A program made the position numbers and the translations under genes. Source: Clostridium minihomine (lineage in GTDB: Bacteria; Bacillota; Clostridia; Oscillospirales; Acutalibacteraceae). From it: DNA of 64,000 bases. The stretch is from the NCBI RefSeq assembly GCF_900240385.1, contig NZ_OEQH01000003.1:372001-436000 (forward strand), given 5' to 3'. Of this stretch, positions 1 to 9,336 are shown piece by piece. The notes below the pieces were generated by a model. That model was not told where the DNA came from and ran no database searches. It worked only from the letters and a program-made list of their open reading frames with translations. Positions within the stretch are counted from its first letter, which is position 1. Each line of letters starts with the position of its first letter.

Positions 1-564
1 GGTTTGGAATTAAATCAGCTGCACCGTCTGCGTCACCTACTGGATGGTGACTATAAGGTGGAGCAACGCATGATGCTGGAAATTTATCTAAAAAGCGAAG
101 GATATTCAAAACCCTATTACGCCTTAAATGAGGCGGTGGTATCCCGGGGTTCAAAAACGCATATTTTGGACTTTGAGGTGTCTTATAACGGAAATAACCT
201 GTGTCAGTACCGAGCAGACGGCCTTATCGTCGCCACACCCACAGGCTCCACAGCATATTCCCTGTCTGCGGGCGGGCCGGTGGTGGAGCCTGCCATGCGC
301 TGCCTTTTGCTGACCCCCATTTGCCCGCATTCCCTGTTTACGCGCCCTGTGGTATTCGGGGAAGATTCCACTTTGCATATTCAGGCGGCTTCCAACGGAC
401 AAAGTGAGATTTTTTTAACGCTGGATGGGGAACTAGCAATTCCGGTAACCGAAGAAGAATGTATTCGGTTTCAAGCATCCAGTCGATCGGTCAGCCTGAT
501 TGATTTAAAGCATCAAACATTTTATGAAGTTGTCAATGAAAAACTTTCAGAACGGAGAGCGTGA
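1..564 (+). CDS. nadK: NAD kinase, C-terminal part (5' end outside window)
   Basis: Phosphorylates NAD to NADP in the cytoplasm. The reading frame is open from base 1, so the N-terminus, including the GGDG motif, lies outside the window. Visible are the substrate-binding RADGLIVATPTGSTAYSLS segment, the LTPICPHSL motif and the closing beta-sandwich with GEDSTLHI and TLDGE. The stop is one base before the argR start, and nadK-argR-recN is a conserved Clostridial order. Nothing looks broken; the partial length is only the window edge. Confidence 0.95.
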   Translation, partial: GLELNQLHRLRHLLDGDYKVEQRMMLEIYLKSEGYSKPYYALNEAVVSRGSKTHILDFEVSYNGNNLCQYRADGLIVATPTGSTAYSLSAGGPVVEPAMRCLLLTPICPHSLFTRPVVFGEDSTLHIQAASNGQSEIFLTLDGELAIPVTEEECIRFQASSRSVSLIDLKHQTFYEVVNEKLSERRA

Positions 565-565
565 C

Positions 566-1021
566 ATGAAGACAAGACGGCATACCAAAATTCTGGAATT
601 GATCGGCGACCACCAGATTGATACGCAGGAAGAATTGCTGCGGCGCTTAAAAGAAGCCGGCTTTGACGTGACCCAGGCCACCGTATCAAGGGACATCAAA
701 GAGCTTCGCCTTGTGAAAATCCTGTCCGCTGACGGGAAATACCGTTATGCAAACAGCCAGGAACCAGCCAGGGATATTTCAGGAAAATTCTATTCCCTTT
801 TTGCAGATTCGGCAATAGAAGTGGACTGCGCCATGAATATCGTGGTTGTTAAATGCCTAACTGGAATGGCCAACGCCGTTTGCGCAGCCATGGATAGCCT
901 GCGCTGGGAAAAAGTGGTGGGCACCATTTCGGGCGATGATACTTTTCTAATTCTTTGCAAAACTCCGGAAATTGCATCCCTGTTGGCAGAGGATTTGAGA
1001 AAACTGATTGTTGGCAGGTGA
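566..1021 (+). CDS. argR: Arginine repressor ArgR/AhrC
   Basis: Hexameric arginine-sensing regulator of arginine biosynthesis and catabolism, 151 aa, the normal length. The N-terminal winged helix-turn-helix has its recognition helix around TVSRDIKEL (about residues 39-47). The C-terminal oligomerisation and arginine-binding domain ends in GTISGDDTFLILC. I start at 566 because GGAGAG lies just upstream; an in-frame ATG at 524 lies inside nadK. It sits 1 bp after nadK and 6 bp before recN, so it is probably co-transcribed. No arginine biosynthesis gene is visible in the window. Confidence 0.95.
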   Translation: MKTRRHTKILELIGDHQIDTQEELLRRLKEAGFDVTQATVSRDIKELRLVKILSADGKYRYANSQEPARDISGKFYSLFADSAIEVDCAMNIVVVKCLTGMANAVCAAMDSLRWEKVVGTISGDDTFLILCKTPEIASLLAEDLRKLIVGR

Positions 1022-1027
1022 TATACA

Positions 1028-2716
1028 ATGCTTTCTCAGCTGTATATTGAAAATGTAGCGATCATTGAAAAGTGCGGGCTGGATTTTAATTCCGGCTTTA
1101 ACGTGCTGACCGGTGAAACCGGCGCGGGAAAGTCCATTTTAATCGATTCTATCGGTGCCATTTTGGGGGAGAGAACCTCTCGCGAACTGATCCGAACCGG
1201 CGCTTCTTCCGCTTTTGTCAGCGCGGTATTTTCAAACCCCGGGCAACAAGCCATGGAAAAGCTTCGCGATCTTGGTTACACTGCGGACGAAGAGGGCAAT
1301 GTGCTGATTCAGCGGGAAATTAATCTGACCGGAAGAAATGCCTGCCGCATTAATGGGCGGCCGGCTACCGTTTCTGTGCTCAAAGAAATCAGTCCTTTTC
1401 TAGTCAATGTTCATGGCCAGCATGAAAGTTATCAGCTGCTATCCCCGGATTTGCACATTCGGTACATAGATCGCATGGGCGAGCTTTCTCCTTTAGTAAT
1501 CCAGTATCAGGAAGCATATCGAAAGATGTGCCGGATTCGGGACGAACTGCGGGATTTTGATTTGGATGAGGAACAAAAAGCACGACGGATTGATCTGCTG
1601 AAATATCAGATTCAGGAGCTGGAAGAGGCAGAACTGCGCCTTGGCGAGCAGGAGCAATTGACAGAAAAACGCACCCTGTACCGCAACAGCGAAAAATTGG
1701 CTGGGCAGTTTCAACGAGTGCGCGCTTTGCTGGACGGCGAAGAGGACGGCGGTGTGTTGTCTGCTTTGGGAGAAATCAGCGCAGCATTGGCAGAGGCACA
1801 GCGTTATTTGCCTTCTTTGGGGCAGCTGACGGAACGTTTTCAAAGCATCGAGTATGATTTGCAGGATTGCAGTGAAGAACTAAGTCAATCTGCCGATTTA
1901 TTAGATTATGACCCTGTGGAACTGGAAGAAATTGAGACCCGGCTGGACAGCATTTACCGTTTGAGCCTAAAATATGGCCAAACCACTGAGGATATGCTGA
2001 AGTATCTGGAAAGTTGCCGTGAGGAACTGGAAAACATTGAGCTTTCTGAAGAGCGCTTGGAACAGCTGAACGAGGCCTATGAAGATGCCAAAGCCGAAGC
2101 AATCCGGCTGGCAAAGCTTCTTTCTGCTCAGCGAAAAAAGACCAGCACAGGATTTATGGAGAACGTAAAGCAAGAGCTTGGTTTTTTAAATATGCCCGGC
2201 GTAGAATTTCAGGTGGAGCAAGAGCGCTGCCCCCTGAATCATTCCGGCTGCGATAAAATTCAGTTTTTGCTTTCCACCAACCCGGGGGAACCGGCAAAGC
2301 CTTTGGCAAAAATTGCTTCGGGCGGAGAACTTTCTCGCATTATGCTGGCGATTAAAACCGTTCTGGCGGGGAAAGATGAAGTAGATACTTTAATTTTCGA
2401 CGAGGTCGATACGGGAATCAGTGGCAGTGCGGCTCAAAAGGTGGGGCTAAAGCTGCGTCAGGCCGCAAAGGGCAGTCAGGTGATTTGCGTCACCCATTTG
2501 GCCCAGATTGCCGCTTTGGCTCAAAATCATTTGCTGATTCAAAAGCATCAGCAGAAAAATCGAACCTTTACGGAAATTACCCCATTGGATTCCGAAGGAA
2601 GAGCAAAAGAGTTGGCCCGGATTATGGGTGGACTGCCCGTAACCAGCCTGATGCTGGAAAACGCCAGAGAAATGTTGAAGCTGGCAGAGGAAACCCCTTC
2701 TGATTTCGGGGGTTGA
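1028..2716 (+). CDS. recN: DNA repair protein RecN
   Basis: SMC-like ATPase of recombinational double-strand break repair, 562 aa. The Walker A GETGAGKS is at residues 29-36, a central coiled-coil region rich in Glu, Leu and Lys follows, and the ABC signature ASGGELSRIMLAIK with Walker B LIFDEVDTGISG lies near residues 430-460. It starts 6 bp after argR. Its stop codon overlaps the -35 hexamer of the next transcription unit, the tyrS T-box leader. Confidence 0.97.
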   Translation: MLSQLYIENVAIIEKCGLDFNSGFNVLTGETGAGKSILIDSIGAILGERTSRELIRTGASSAFVSAVFSNPGQQAMEKLRDLGYTADEEGNVLIQREINLTGRNACRINGRPATVSVLKEISPFLVNVHGQHESYQLLSPDLHIRYIDRMGELSPLVIQYQEAYRKMCRIRDELRDFDLDEEQKARRIDLLKYQIQELEEAELRLGEQEQLTEKRTLYRNSEKLAGQFQRVRALLDGEEDGGVLSALGEISAALAEAQRYLPSLGQLTERFQSIEYDLQDCSEELSQSADLLDYDPVELEEIETRLDSIYRLSLKYGQTTEDMLKYLESCREELENIELSEERLEQLNEAYEDAKAEAIRLAKLLSAQRKKTSTGFMENVKQELGFLNMPGVEFQVEQERCPLNHSGCDKIQFLLSTNPGEPAKPLAKIASGGELSRIMLAIKTVLAGKDEVDTLIFDEVDTGISGSAAQKVGLKLRQAAKGSQVICVTHLAQIAALAQNHLLIQKHQQKNRTFTEITPLDSEGRAKELARIMGGLPVTSLMLENAREMLKLAEETPSDFGG

Positions 2717-2741
2717 CAAAGATAAAATCTTTGGATATAAT
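2713..2741 (+). promoter_or_regulatory. Consensus sigma-A promoter of the tyrS leader
   Basis: TTGACA (2713-2718), exactly 17 bp, then TATAAT (2736-2741). The -35 hexamer overlaps the recN stop codon. Transcription would start near 2748, just ahead of the T-box. Confidence 0.85.
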
Positions 2742-2747
2742 GCAAAG

Positions 2748-3020
2748 CAATGGCGAAGAAGGAAAGAAGTACAGAAGAACGACCGGCAAAGAGAAACCGC
2801 GGTTGGTGTAAGCGGGGGCGGAAGTTTTCTGGAAATACGTTCCGGAGCCGCCGGGCTGAAAAATCGGCATCTGCCGAATTAGGCTCGGCCGGGTTGCGCT
2901 CGTTACCGCGCCGGGTAAATTTTTTACCCATAAGGCCGCCGCCGTGAGGCTGCGGTAAACTGAGGTGGTACCGCGGAATTTCCGCCCTCTGCAGGATATT
3001 GAAGCAGGGGGCTTTTTTAT
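2748..3020 (+). promoter_or_regulatory. Tyrosine T-box riboswitch with terminator/antiterminator
   Basis: Leader RNA that senses uncharged tRNA-Tyr. The conserved T-box sequence TGGTACCGCGG lies at 2966-2976. It is followed by a terminator whose arms are 2984-2992 and 3004-3012, then a T tract. In Stem I the likely specifier codon is TAC (2836-2838, within GGAAATACGTTCC), followed by the expected GAGC...GGCTGAA segment. TAC specifies tyrosine, which matches the downstream tyrS. Antiterminator formation on uncharged tRNA would allow tyrS expression. Confidence 0.93.
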
Positions 3021-3051
3021 TCCCCCTAACACTGGATTGGAGGAAATAAAA

Positions 3052-4281
3052 ATGGGAGTATTTGATGAATTGGAAGCAAGGGGCATGGTTGCCCAAATTA
3101 CCAATGAGGAAAAGGTAAAGAAACTTTTAAATGAGGACAAGATTACCTTTTACATTGGATTCGATCCGACCGCAGACAGTCTGCATGTAGGTCATTTTGT
3201 GCAGATTATGGTGATGGCCCACATGCAAAAAGCGGGGCATACGCCGATTGCTTTGTTTGGCGGCGGCACAGGAATGATCGGCGATCCCTCTGGCAAAAGC
3301 GACATGCGCAAAATGCTGACAAAAGAGGATATCGATCATAATATCGCATGTTTCCAAAAGCAGATGTCCCGGCTGATTGATTTTTCCGAGGGAAAAGCCA
3401 TTATGGCCAACAACAAAGATTGGCTGCTGGATTTAAATTATGTAGAATTCTTGCGCAAGGTAGGCGTACATTTTTCGGTTAATCGCATGCTGGCTGCGGA
3501 ATGCTATAAACAGCGTCTGGAAAAAGGGTTGTCCTTTTTTGAGCTGAACTATATGATTATGCAAAGCTATGACTTCCTGGAACTCAACGAGCGCCACAAC
3601 TGCGTATTGCAGATGGGCGGTGACGACCAGTGGAGCAATATTATCGGCGGCGTGGAATTGGTTCGCCGCACCAAAGCAAAAGAGGTATATGGCATCACCT
3701 TTACTCTTCTGACCACCAGCGAAGGAAAGAAGATGGGCAAGACAGAAAAAGGTGCTGTCTGGCTGGATCCGGAAAAAACCTCTCCCTTCGAGTTTTATCA
3801 GTACTGGCGCAATGTGGATGATGCCGATGTGATCCGCTGCATGAAGATTCTGACCTTCCTGCCGCTTTCTAAAATTGCGGAATACGAAGCTTTCACCGGA
3901 AGCGGACTGAACCAGGCCAAAGAGGTTTTGGCATTTGAGGTAACCAAGCTGATTCACGGTGAGGAAGAGGCCATGAAAGCCCAAGAAGCTGCCCGCGCTT
4001 TGTTTGGCGGCGGAAAAAACAGCGACAACATGCCCAGCACAGAGATTTCTGCATCTGATTTGACTGATGGTTCCATTGGTATTTTAGATTTAATGCTCAA
4101 AGCAAGCCTGATTCCTTCCAAGGGCGAAGGACGCCGGTTGGTGGAACAAGGCGGTGTGTCAGTGGACGATCAAAAGGTAGAGTCCATTACTCATGCTTTA
4201 ACGGCAGCAGATTTTGAAAAGGGTTTTGTCATTATTAAAAAGGGCAAAAAGGTGTTCCATAAGATCATCCTTCAGAAATAA
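3052..4281 (+). CDS. tyrS: Tyrosyl-tRNA synthetase
   Basis: Charges tRNA-Tyr with tyrosine in the cytoplasm; class I synthetase, 409 aa. The HIGH-type motif is HVGH at residues 45-48, and the KMSKS loop is KMGKTEKGA near residue 230. The C-terminal S4-like RNA-binding domain contains [18 protein letters not shown] start at ATG 3052, preceded by TTGGAGGAAA; an upstream in-frame start at 2965 lies inside the T-box and is rejected. Expression is controlled by the tyrosine T-box. Confidence 0.97.
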   Translation: MGVFDELEARGMVAQITNEEKVKKLLNEDKITFYIGFDPTADSLHVGHFVQIMVMAHMQKAGHTPIALFGGGTGMIGDPSGKSDMRKMLTKEDIDHNIACFQKQMSRLIDFSEGKAIMANNKDWLLDLNYVEFLRKVGVHFSVNRMLAAECYKQRLEKGLSFFELNYMIMQSYDFLELNERHNCVLQMGGDDQWSNIIGGVELVRRTKAKEVYGITFTLLTTSEGKKMGKTEKGAVWLDPEKTSPFEFYQYWRNVDDADVIRCMKILTFLPLSKIAEYEAFTGSGLNQAKEVLAFEVTKLIHGEEEAMKAQEAARALFGGGKNSDNMPSTEISASDLTDGSIGILDLMLKASLIPSKGEGRRLVEQGGVSVDDQKVESITHALTAADFEKGFVIIKKGKKVFHKIILQK

Positions 4282-4315
4282 CACCGAAAAAAAGCAATCG
4301 AAAGGAGGAAGTGCG

Positions 4316-6979
4316 ATGAAAAGACGATGCTGGCCCGCACCGGTCATGACAGCCGGCCTGACGCTTTTGTTGTTCTTCCTCTTTCAGTTGTACCCTTTTG
4401 CACAGCAAACTTTGGCCTGGTGTGATATGAAACAGCAGGTCATTCCTTTTTTGCTGGACTTTCAAAATATTTTAAAAGGAAACGCCGATTTTCTTCTGAA
4501 CACCCAGAATGCGGGTGGAATGAGTTTTTTGGGTGTTTTCTTCTTTTTTGTTTCCAGCCCGTTTACTTTTCTGATTGCATTTGTCCCACCAGAAGAAATG
4601 TATCTGTTTGCAAATATTCTGGTGCTTCTGAAAATGGCTTTCTGTTCCTATACGGCGGCACTTTTCTTCCGCCGGCAGTTTTCCAGCCTCGGCACATTGC
4701 AGCTTTCGGCACTTTCTATGATGTACGCTTTCGGCGGCTATACCATGCTGTATTATCAGAACATGGTCTGGCTGGATGTGATGGGAATGTTCCCGATTTT
4801 GCTCATTGGACTGGATTTACTGATACGAGAACGCAAAGTTCTTTGTTTTACCTTGAGCCTTGCTGCTATTATGGTGCTGAATTTTTATTTGACCTATATG
4901 GTGGTCGTCTTTCTGATACTGGCCTTCGGAATTTTCATTCGTTTGACACAAACTTCGCAAAGCGATCGCAAACAGTCTATTTTGCTTCTGGGGCTCTCAA
5001 CTTTGTGTACGTTACTAATCACCGGGGCAGTATGGCTACCGGCTTTATTTCAATATTTATCTTCTGCCCGCACAGTGGGACTGTTTGAAAGCCTTTCTAC
5101 CGGCAGCCTGTTCACCAGTTTTTATACCACGCTTCCCATTCTTCTTTGCAGTGCAGGAGTTTTTTCTTCTCTTTTCTTTTTGAAAAAAAGAGAACTGTGG
5201 CATCAGCCACAAATGCGTGGAGCAGTGATTCTCTGGTTTTTGCTGGTGCTTCCGATCTTCATCGAACCAATCAACAAAATGTGGCATACGGGAAGCTATC
5301 AAGCGTTCCCGGCTCGCTATGGTTATATGACTGCTTTTATCGGACTATTGTTCTTAGCAAAAGCAATTTCAGATTTAAATGGGGAAAACAGCCGCTTCTG
5401 TCGTCAAGATTGGCCGGGAATCGGAATCGGCCTCTTTTTGCTTTTTGCCATGGCAGTGGTTGCTGTTTTACTTCTTTATTACCGATATCGAGACATGACC
5501 ATATACACCCGCACCTTATGGGCAGATCAGACTTCCACATTCTATTTTGCACTGTTTGCCATATTAGCTGGGTTAAGCTATTATCTTTTGCTTTATCTGT
5601 ACCGCTATCAATACCTGACAAAGAAGTTTTTTTCCATCTTTCTTCTTCTTATCGTTTGTTGTGAGTCTTTGTTTTCCGGCAGTGTTTTTATCGGTTCGGC
5701 AGCAAATCCCGAAACATTTTATCGCCCTGTTTTTGATTTGAGAGAGAAGATAGAGGATACCGATCTGTACCGGGTCAAAAACAATCACAAGTACTTTGAT
5801 GTGAACCTGTTGGGGGGCTTAAATTACCCAACTTTGAATCATTACACTTCATTGACAGATGAAGATTATATGTTCACGATGAAAAGGCTGGGATATTCCT
5901 CTTATTGGATGGAAGTCAGCTCACATGGGGGAACCGAACTTTCCGACGCGCTTTTGGGGAATCGGTATACTATTGTTCGGGATTATGAGGCCGAGGGCAA
6001 AAAAAATATAGTGTATCAAAACAACCGGTATGCACTTTTAAAAAATCCTGAACTTTTGTCTTTTGGAACCGTGATACAATCCGAAAATATTGCAGAGTTG
6101 GAAACTCTTCCGGATGTTTCTCGGATGGGGATTCAGCAATATGTGTTTTCTAAACTGTTTGGAACCACGGAATCTTTGGTAGAAGAATACGAAACCTCTT
6201 CTGCAACCAATCTTTATTATTTTTATGACGGGGGACAAACAGAGCTGGTTCGGCAAAATCCGGAAAAAGACGGCGAACTGGAATATCATATTTTGGTGGA
6301 AGGAACCCAAACGTTATATTTGGATTGTTTTGACCAAATCAGCAATTCTTTGACGGAGCATGTTTATAACAGCTTGCATGTGTCGGTAAATGATCGCACC
6401 ATTGAATTCCAATATCCCACTCAACATGAAAATGGATTGATTAATCTGGGAACCTTTACGGATGAAGCAGTGGATATTCGCCTGTTGGTTCAGCGTGATT
6501 TGCATGCCAAATCTTTTGGGGTTTTCGGGCTGGATCTGGAAAAGCTGCAAACTGCCGCGGAACAGGCCACGAAATTGCACTTGGTTCAACAGGGAAATAC
6601 CATTTCCGGAACGGTGCAATCATCCGAAAGTGATTCATATTTAATGTTGCCGCTGCCTTACCAAAAAGGATATTCGGTTCAGATCAATGGAAAAGACACT
6701 GCGCTTTATCGAGTGTTTGGTGATTTGATGGCAATTCCCTTAAACGAAGGGGAGAATCAAATTCAGTTGACTTTTGTTCCCCAGGGACTAAAAATGGGAA
6801 TTCTTCTGTCTGCTTTTGGACTTATGGTTTTAGTTGGCTTTTGGCTGTTGATGAAGAAGAACCAATACCATTGGATCAAACCATTGGAATTGCCCGCTTT
6901 CTGGGTATACCGAATTCTTTTCCTGGCCGTTTTCTTGGGGATTTATTTATTCCCAATCATCGTGTTTGCCATCGGTTAG
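4316..6979 (+). CDS. YfhO-family polytopic membrane protein
   Basis: 887-aa membrane protein of the YfhO family, GT-C-fold-like proteins that in Gram-positives transfer sugars from undecaprenyl carriers to wall polymers on the outer face. I see about a dozen hydrophobic segments in the first 480 residues, then a long extracytoplasmic domain, then two C-terminal membrane segments (LSAFGLMVLVGFWLL and FLAVFLGIYLFPIIVF). An acidic residue lies in the first loop (WCDMKQQ), as expected for this fold. The start is ATG 4316 behind AAAGGAGG, 34 bp after tyrS. The precise donor and acceptor cannot be read from the sequence. Confidence 0.85.
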   Translation: MKRRCWPAPVMTAGLTLLLFFLFQLYPFAQQTLAWCDMKQQVIPFLLDFQNILKGNADFLLNTQNAGGMSFLGVFFFFVSSPFTFLIAFVPPEEMYLFANILVLLKMAFCSYTAALFFRRQFSSLGTLQLSALSMMYAFGGYTMLYYQNMVWLDVMGMFPILLIGLDLLIRERKVLCFTLSLAAIMVLNFYLTYMVVVFLILAFGIFIRLTQTSQSDRKQSILLLGLSTLCTLLITGAVWLPALFQYLSSARTVGLFESLSTGSLFTSFYTTLPILLCSAGVFSSLFFLKKRELWHQPQMRGAVILWFLLVLPIFIEPINKMWHTGSYQAFPARYGYMTAFIGLLFLAKAISDLNGENSRFCRQDWPGIGIGLFLLFAMAVVAVLLLYYRYRDMTIYTRTLWADQTSTFYFALFAILAGLSYYLLLYLYRYQYLTKKFFSIFLLLIVCCESLFSGSVFIGSAANPETFYRPVFDLREKIEDTDLYRVKNNHKYFDVNLLGGLNYPTLNHYTSLTDEDYMFTMKRLGYSSYWMEVSSHGGTELSDALLGNRYTIVRDYEAEGKKNIVYQNNRYALLKNPELLSFGTVIQSENIAELETLPDVSRMGIQQYVFSKLFGTTESLVEEYETSSATNLYYFYDGGQTELVRQNPEKDGELEYHILVEGTQTLYLDCFDQISNSLTEHVYNSLHVSVNDRTIEFQYPTQHENGLINLGTFTDEAVDIRLLVQRDLHAKSFGVFGLDLEKLQTAAEQATKLHLVQQGNTISGTVQSSESDSYLMLPLPYQKGYSVQINGKDTALYRVFGDLMAIPLNEGENQIQLTFVPQGLKMGILLSAFGLMVLVGFWLLMKKNQYHWIKPLELPAFWVYRILFLAVFLGIYLFPIIVFAIG

Positions 6980-7021
6980 AAAAGGCCAGAAACATCATCA
7001 GACATTTGAGATAAAAAAGAA

Positions 7022-7062
7022 AACACCTGAAGCTTTCTTTTAAAAAGAAGCTTCAGGTGTTT
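7022..7062. terminator. Bidirectional terminator between the YfhO gene and the lysine operon
   Basis: Arms AACACCTGAAGCTT and AAGCTTCAGGTGTT surround a TCTTTTAAAAAGA loop, with A and T tracts on the two sides. It separates convergent genes. Confidence 0.85.
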
Positions 7063-7104
7063 GTCATTTCAAAAACATTCAGTGATTTCGATTCACTGTA
7101 CTAT

Positions 7105-7572
7105 TTATTCTTCCGGTTCTTTCATCGCCTGTTCAATGGCAGACAGAGTTTCATTAAAATCTGCAAAGGTAACCAGCAGAGATACTTCATCTTCTGATGT
7201 GGTGATAATCCGCACATCAGTGGAAACTCTGGCCGCTGCGGCAAACACAACTGCGGCAATGCCCGGGGTATGCTTCATGCGCGGATCGCTGACTGTTATT
7301 TTGCAGTTTCCACTGCTGACAATCATTTTGATTTCATGGCGCGCTTGTAATTCAGAGGTAAACTCCAGCATTCTTCCCAAATCCTCATCTTCAATGGTAA
7401 AGGATAGGGAGGTGAAAGCGCCTTGTGTGGGTGCCAGAGAAATCATATCCACATTTACGTCCAAATTTGCAATCTTCTCAAAAATTTCAGATAAAAAAGA
7501 AACGTTGGCCGAACAATTCTGTAAAGTGATTAAAGTAATCTCACTAGACGAAGTAACGATTGCGCCTGGCAT
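7105..7572 (-). CDS. Stand-alone ACT-domain protein (aspartokinase regulatory-type)
   Basis: 155 aa made of tandem ACT domains resembling the C-terminal regulatory half of aspartokinase, without any kinase domain. Visible elements are an ITLQNCSANVSFLSEIFEKIA-type first ACT unit and VSDPRMKHTPGIAAVVFAAAA, which matches the second ACT unit of LysC proteins. It starts at ATG 7572 behind AAGGAGG and overlaps the dapB stop by one base, as the last gene of asd-dapA-dapB. I infer that it senses lysine or threonine, or acts as a beta-like subunit for an aspartokinase encoded elsewhere; no kinase gene is in the window. Confidence 0.8.
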   Translation of the reverse strand: MPGAIVTSSSEITLITLQNCSANVSFLSEIFEKIANLDVNVDMISLAPTQGAFTSLSFTIEDEDLGRMLEFTSELQARHEIKMIVSSGNCKITVSDPRMKHTPGIAAVVFAAAARVSTDVRIITTSEDEVSLLVTFADFNETLSAIEQAMKEPEE

Positions 7573-8342
7573 TATGATTCCTCCTTATGATCCGCCAACA
7601 GATCGCCCATATTATAAAGGCCTGCGGGCTTATCTAATAAGAACAAAGCGGCATTGATCGAACCTGTGGCAAAAATCTCTTTGGACTGAGCAGAATGAGA
7701 AATGCTGATGATTTCGTCAGGCCCGGCAAATACCACTTCATGTTCCCCAACAATGGTACCACCCCGGACGGAATGCATCCCGATTTCAGTTTTCCCCCTC
7801 TTTTTGCGCTGGGAATGCCTATCATAAACATAGTGGGGGTCGTCTTCCACCACAGAAGAGATCGCATCCGCTATCATCAGCGCTGTTCCGCTGGGGGCAT
7901 CCACCTTTTGATTATGATGTTTTTCAATAATTTCCACGTCAAATTGACCCCAAAGAATCGATGTCGCCTTTTTTGAAAGCTCGATGAGCAGGTTTACCCC
8001 CAAAGACATGTTGCCGGAGTAAAAAATCGGAATGCTCTCTGCTGCTTTTTTAATTTGCGTAACCTGATCTTTGGAATATCCCGTGGTGCAGATGACCATG
8101 GGCATTTTGCGGGAAAGACCCCATTCCAGCAAAGGGGAAAGGAGCGATGGATTAGAAAAGTCAATCAGCACATCCGCCTCGCAGCTAATTTCAGAAGGTG
8201 AAGAGAAAACAGGATATTCTTTTTCTTCACCGGCAAAAGCATCAATCCCCGCCACTGTAATGCACTCGGGACGAGCCTTTACACCCGCAGAGATTTGATT
8301 TCCCATTTTTCCATTGCATCCGCTTATGATAAATCTTGTCAT
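7572..8342 (-). CDS. dapB: 4-hydroxy-tetrahydrodipicolinate reductase
   Basis: NAD(P)H-dependent reductase of the diaminopimelate/lysine pathway, 256 aa. The N-terminal Rossmann motif is SGCNGKMG (about residues 8-15), and the catalytic and substrate-binding signature EKHHNQKVDAPSGTA is near residue 140. Third gene of the lysine-riboswitch operon, 48 bp after dapA and overlapping the ACT gene by one base. Length and motifs are normal. Confidence 0.97.
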   Translation of the reverse strand: MTRFIISGCNGKMGNQISAGVKARPECITVAGIDAFAGEEKEYPVFSSPSEISCEADVLIDFSNPSLLSPLLEWGLSRKMPMVICTTGYSKDQVTQIKKAAESIPIFYSGNMSLGVNLLIELSKKATSILWGQFDVEIIEKHHNQKVDAPSGTALMIADAISSVVEDDPHYVYDRHSQRKKRGKTEIGMHSVRGGTIVGEHEVVFAGPDEIISISHSAQSKEIFATGSINAALFLLDKPAGLYNMGDLLADHKEES

Positions 8343-8390
8343 TTCACCATTCCATCCTTACTTTTTACTATCAGTCCATCAACCCTATTT

Positions 8391-9278
8391 TTAGATTAAT
8401 CCGTGCTTTTTCATGACGGAAATCAACTTTTCCCGATTGGTTTCATTCATGTCTATCAAAGGCATGCGGCACTTGCCGCTTTCATACCCCAGCAAACAAA
8501 CGGCTTCTTTCACCGGAATCGGATTGACATCCACAAATAAAGTGTTCATCAAATCCAAATATTTAAGGGACAAAGCACGGCTCTCTTCCATTTTTCCCTC
8601 AAAGAAAGTCTTGCAGATTTCGTGCATCACATTAGGGCAAATGTTTGCCATAACCGAAATAATTCCTTTTCCGCCCAAAGACAGCATCGGCAAAGTCTGG
8701 TCATCGTTGCCGGAATAGATGTGCAGGTTGTCACCGCACAAAGCCGCAGTCTGCGCCACAGAAGAAATGTCGCCGTTGGCTTCTTTGGTTGCCACAATGT
8801 TCGGATGCTTCGAAAGCTCTAAATAAGTGGCGGGCAGAATATTGCAGCCGGTGCGAGAAGGTACATTGTACAGAATCATGGGCAGGTCGGTCTGATCTGC
8901 AATATGAGTAAAGTGGCGGATGAGCCCCGCCTGAGAAGATTTGTTATAATAGGGGGTAACGCTCAGCTGAGCATCTGCGCCATAGCGCTTGGCCTCAATG
9001 GCCAGTTCCACTGCATAAGCGGTGTCGTTGCTTCCGGTTCCGGCAATAACGGGAACCCGATGATTTACCTTTTTGATTACATATTCCAGAACCTGACAAT
9101 GCTCTTCATGACTTAACGTAGCAGATTCACCGGTGGTTCCGCAGGCAACGATTGCATCTGTACCGTTTTCCAGCTGGAATTCAATCAATTGCCCCAGCAT
9201 GTCAAAGTTAACGGAACCGTCTGTATTCATAGGAGTAACAATGGCAACACCAGAGCCAAGAAAAGGTGCCTTTTTCAT
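8391..9278 (-). CDS. dapA: 4-hydroxy-tetrahydrodipicolinate synthase
   Basis: Condenses pyruvate with aspartate semialdehyde, 295 aa, TIM barrel. Motifs are GTTGES (near residue 45), YNVPSRTGCN (near 135) and the Schiff-base lysine in NIVATKEANGD (near 160). The start at ATG 9278 is 8 nt after GGAGG; a TTG 15 bp upstream overlaps that SD and is rejected. Second gene of the lysine operon, 58 bp after asd. Confidence 0.97.
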   Translation of the reverse strand: MKKAPFLGSGVAIVTPMNTDGSVNFDMLGQLIEFQLENGTDAIVACGTTGESATLSHEEHCQVLEYVIKKVNHRVPVIAGTGSNDTAYAVELAIEAKRYGADAQLSVTPYYNKSSQAGLIRHFTHIADQTDLPMILYNVPSRTGCNILPATYLELSKHPNIVATKEANGDISSVAQTAALCGDNLHIYSGNDDQTLPMLSLGGKGIISVMANICPNVMHEICKTFFEGKMEESRALSLKYLDLMNTLFVDVNPIPVKEAVCLLGYESGKCRMPLIDMNETNREKLISVMKKHGLI

Positions 9279-9336
9279 GTTAACAGCCTCCAATTAATTA
9301 AAATAAATAATAAAGAAAAATAAGTTGAAAATTCAA

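Noticed and set aside
2548-3140. Minus-strand frames opposite the recN end and T-box
   Set aside because: They run through a structured leader RNA and a promoter and show no recognisable protein.
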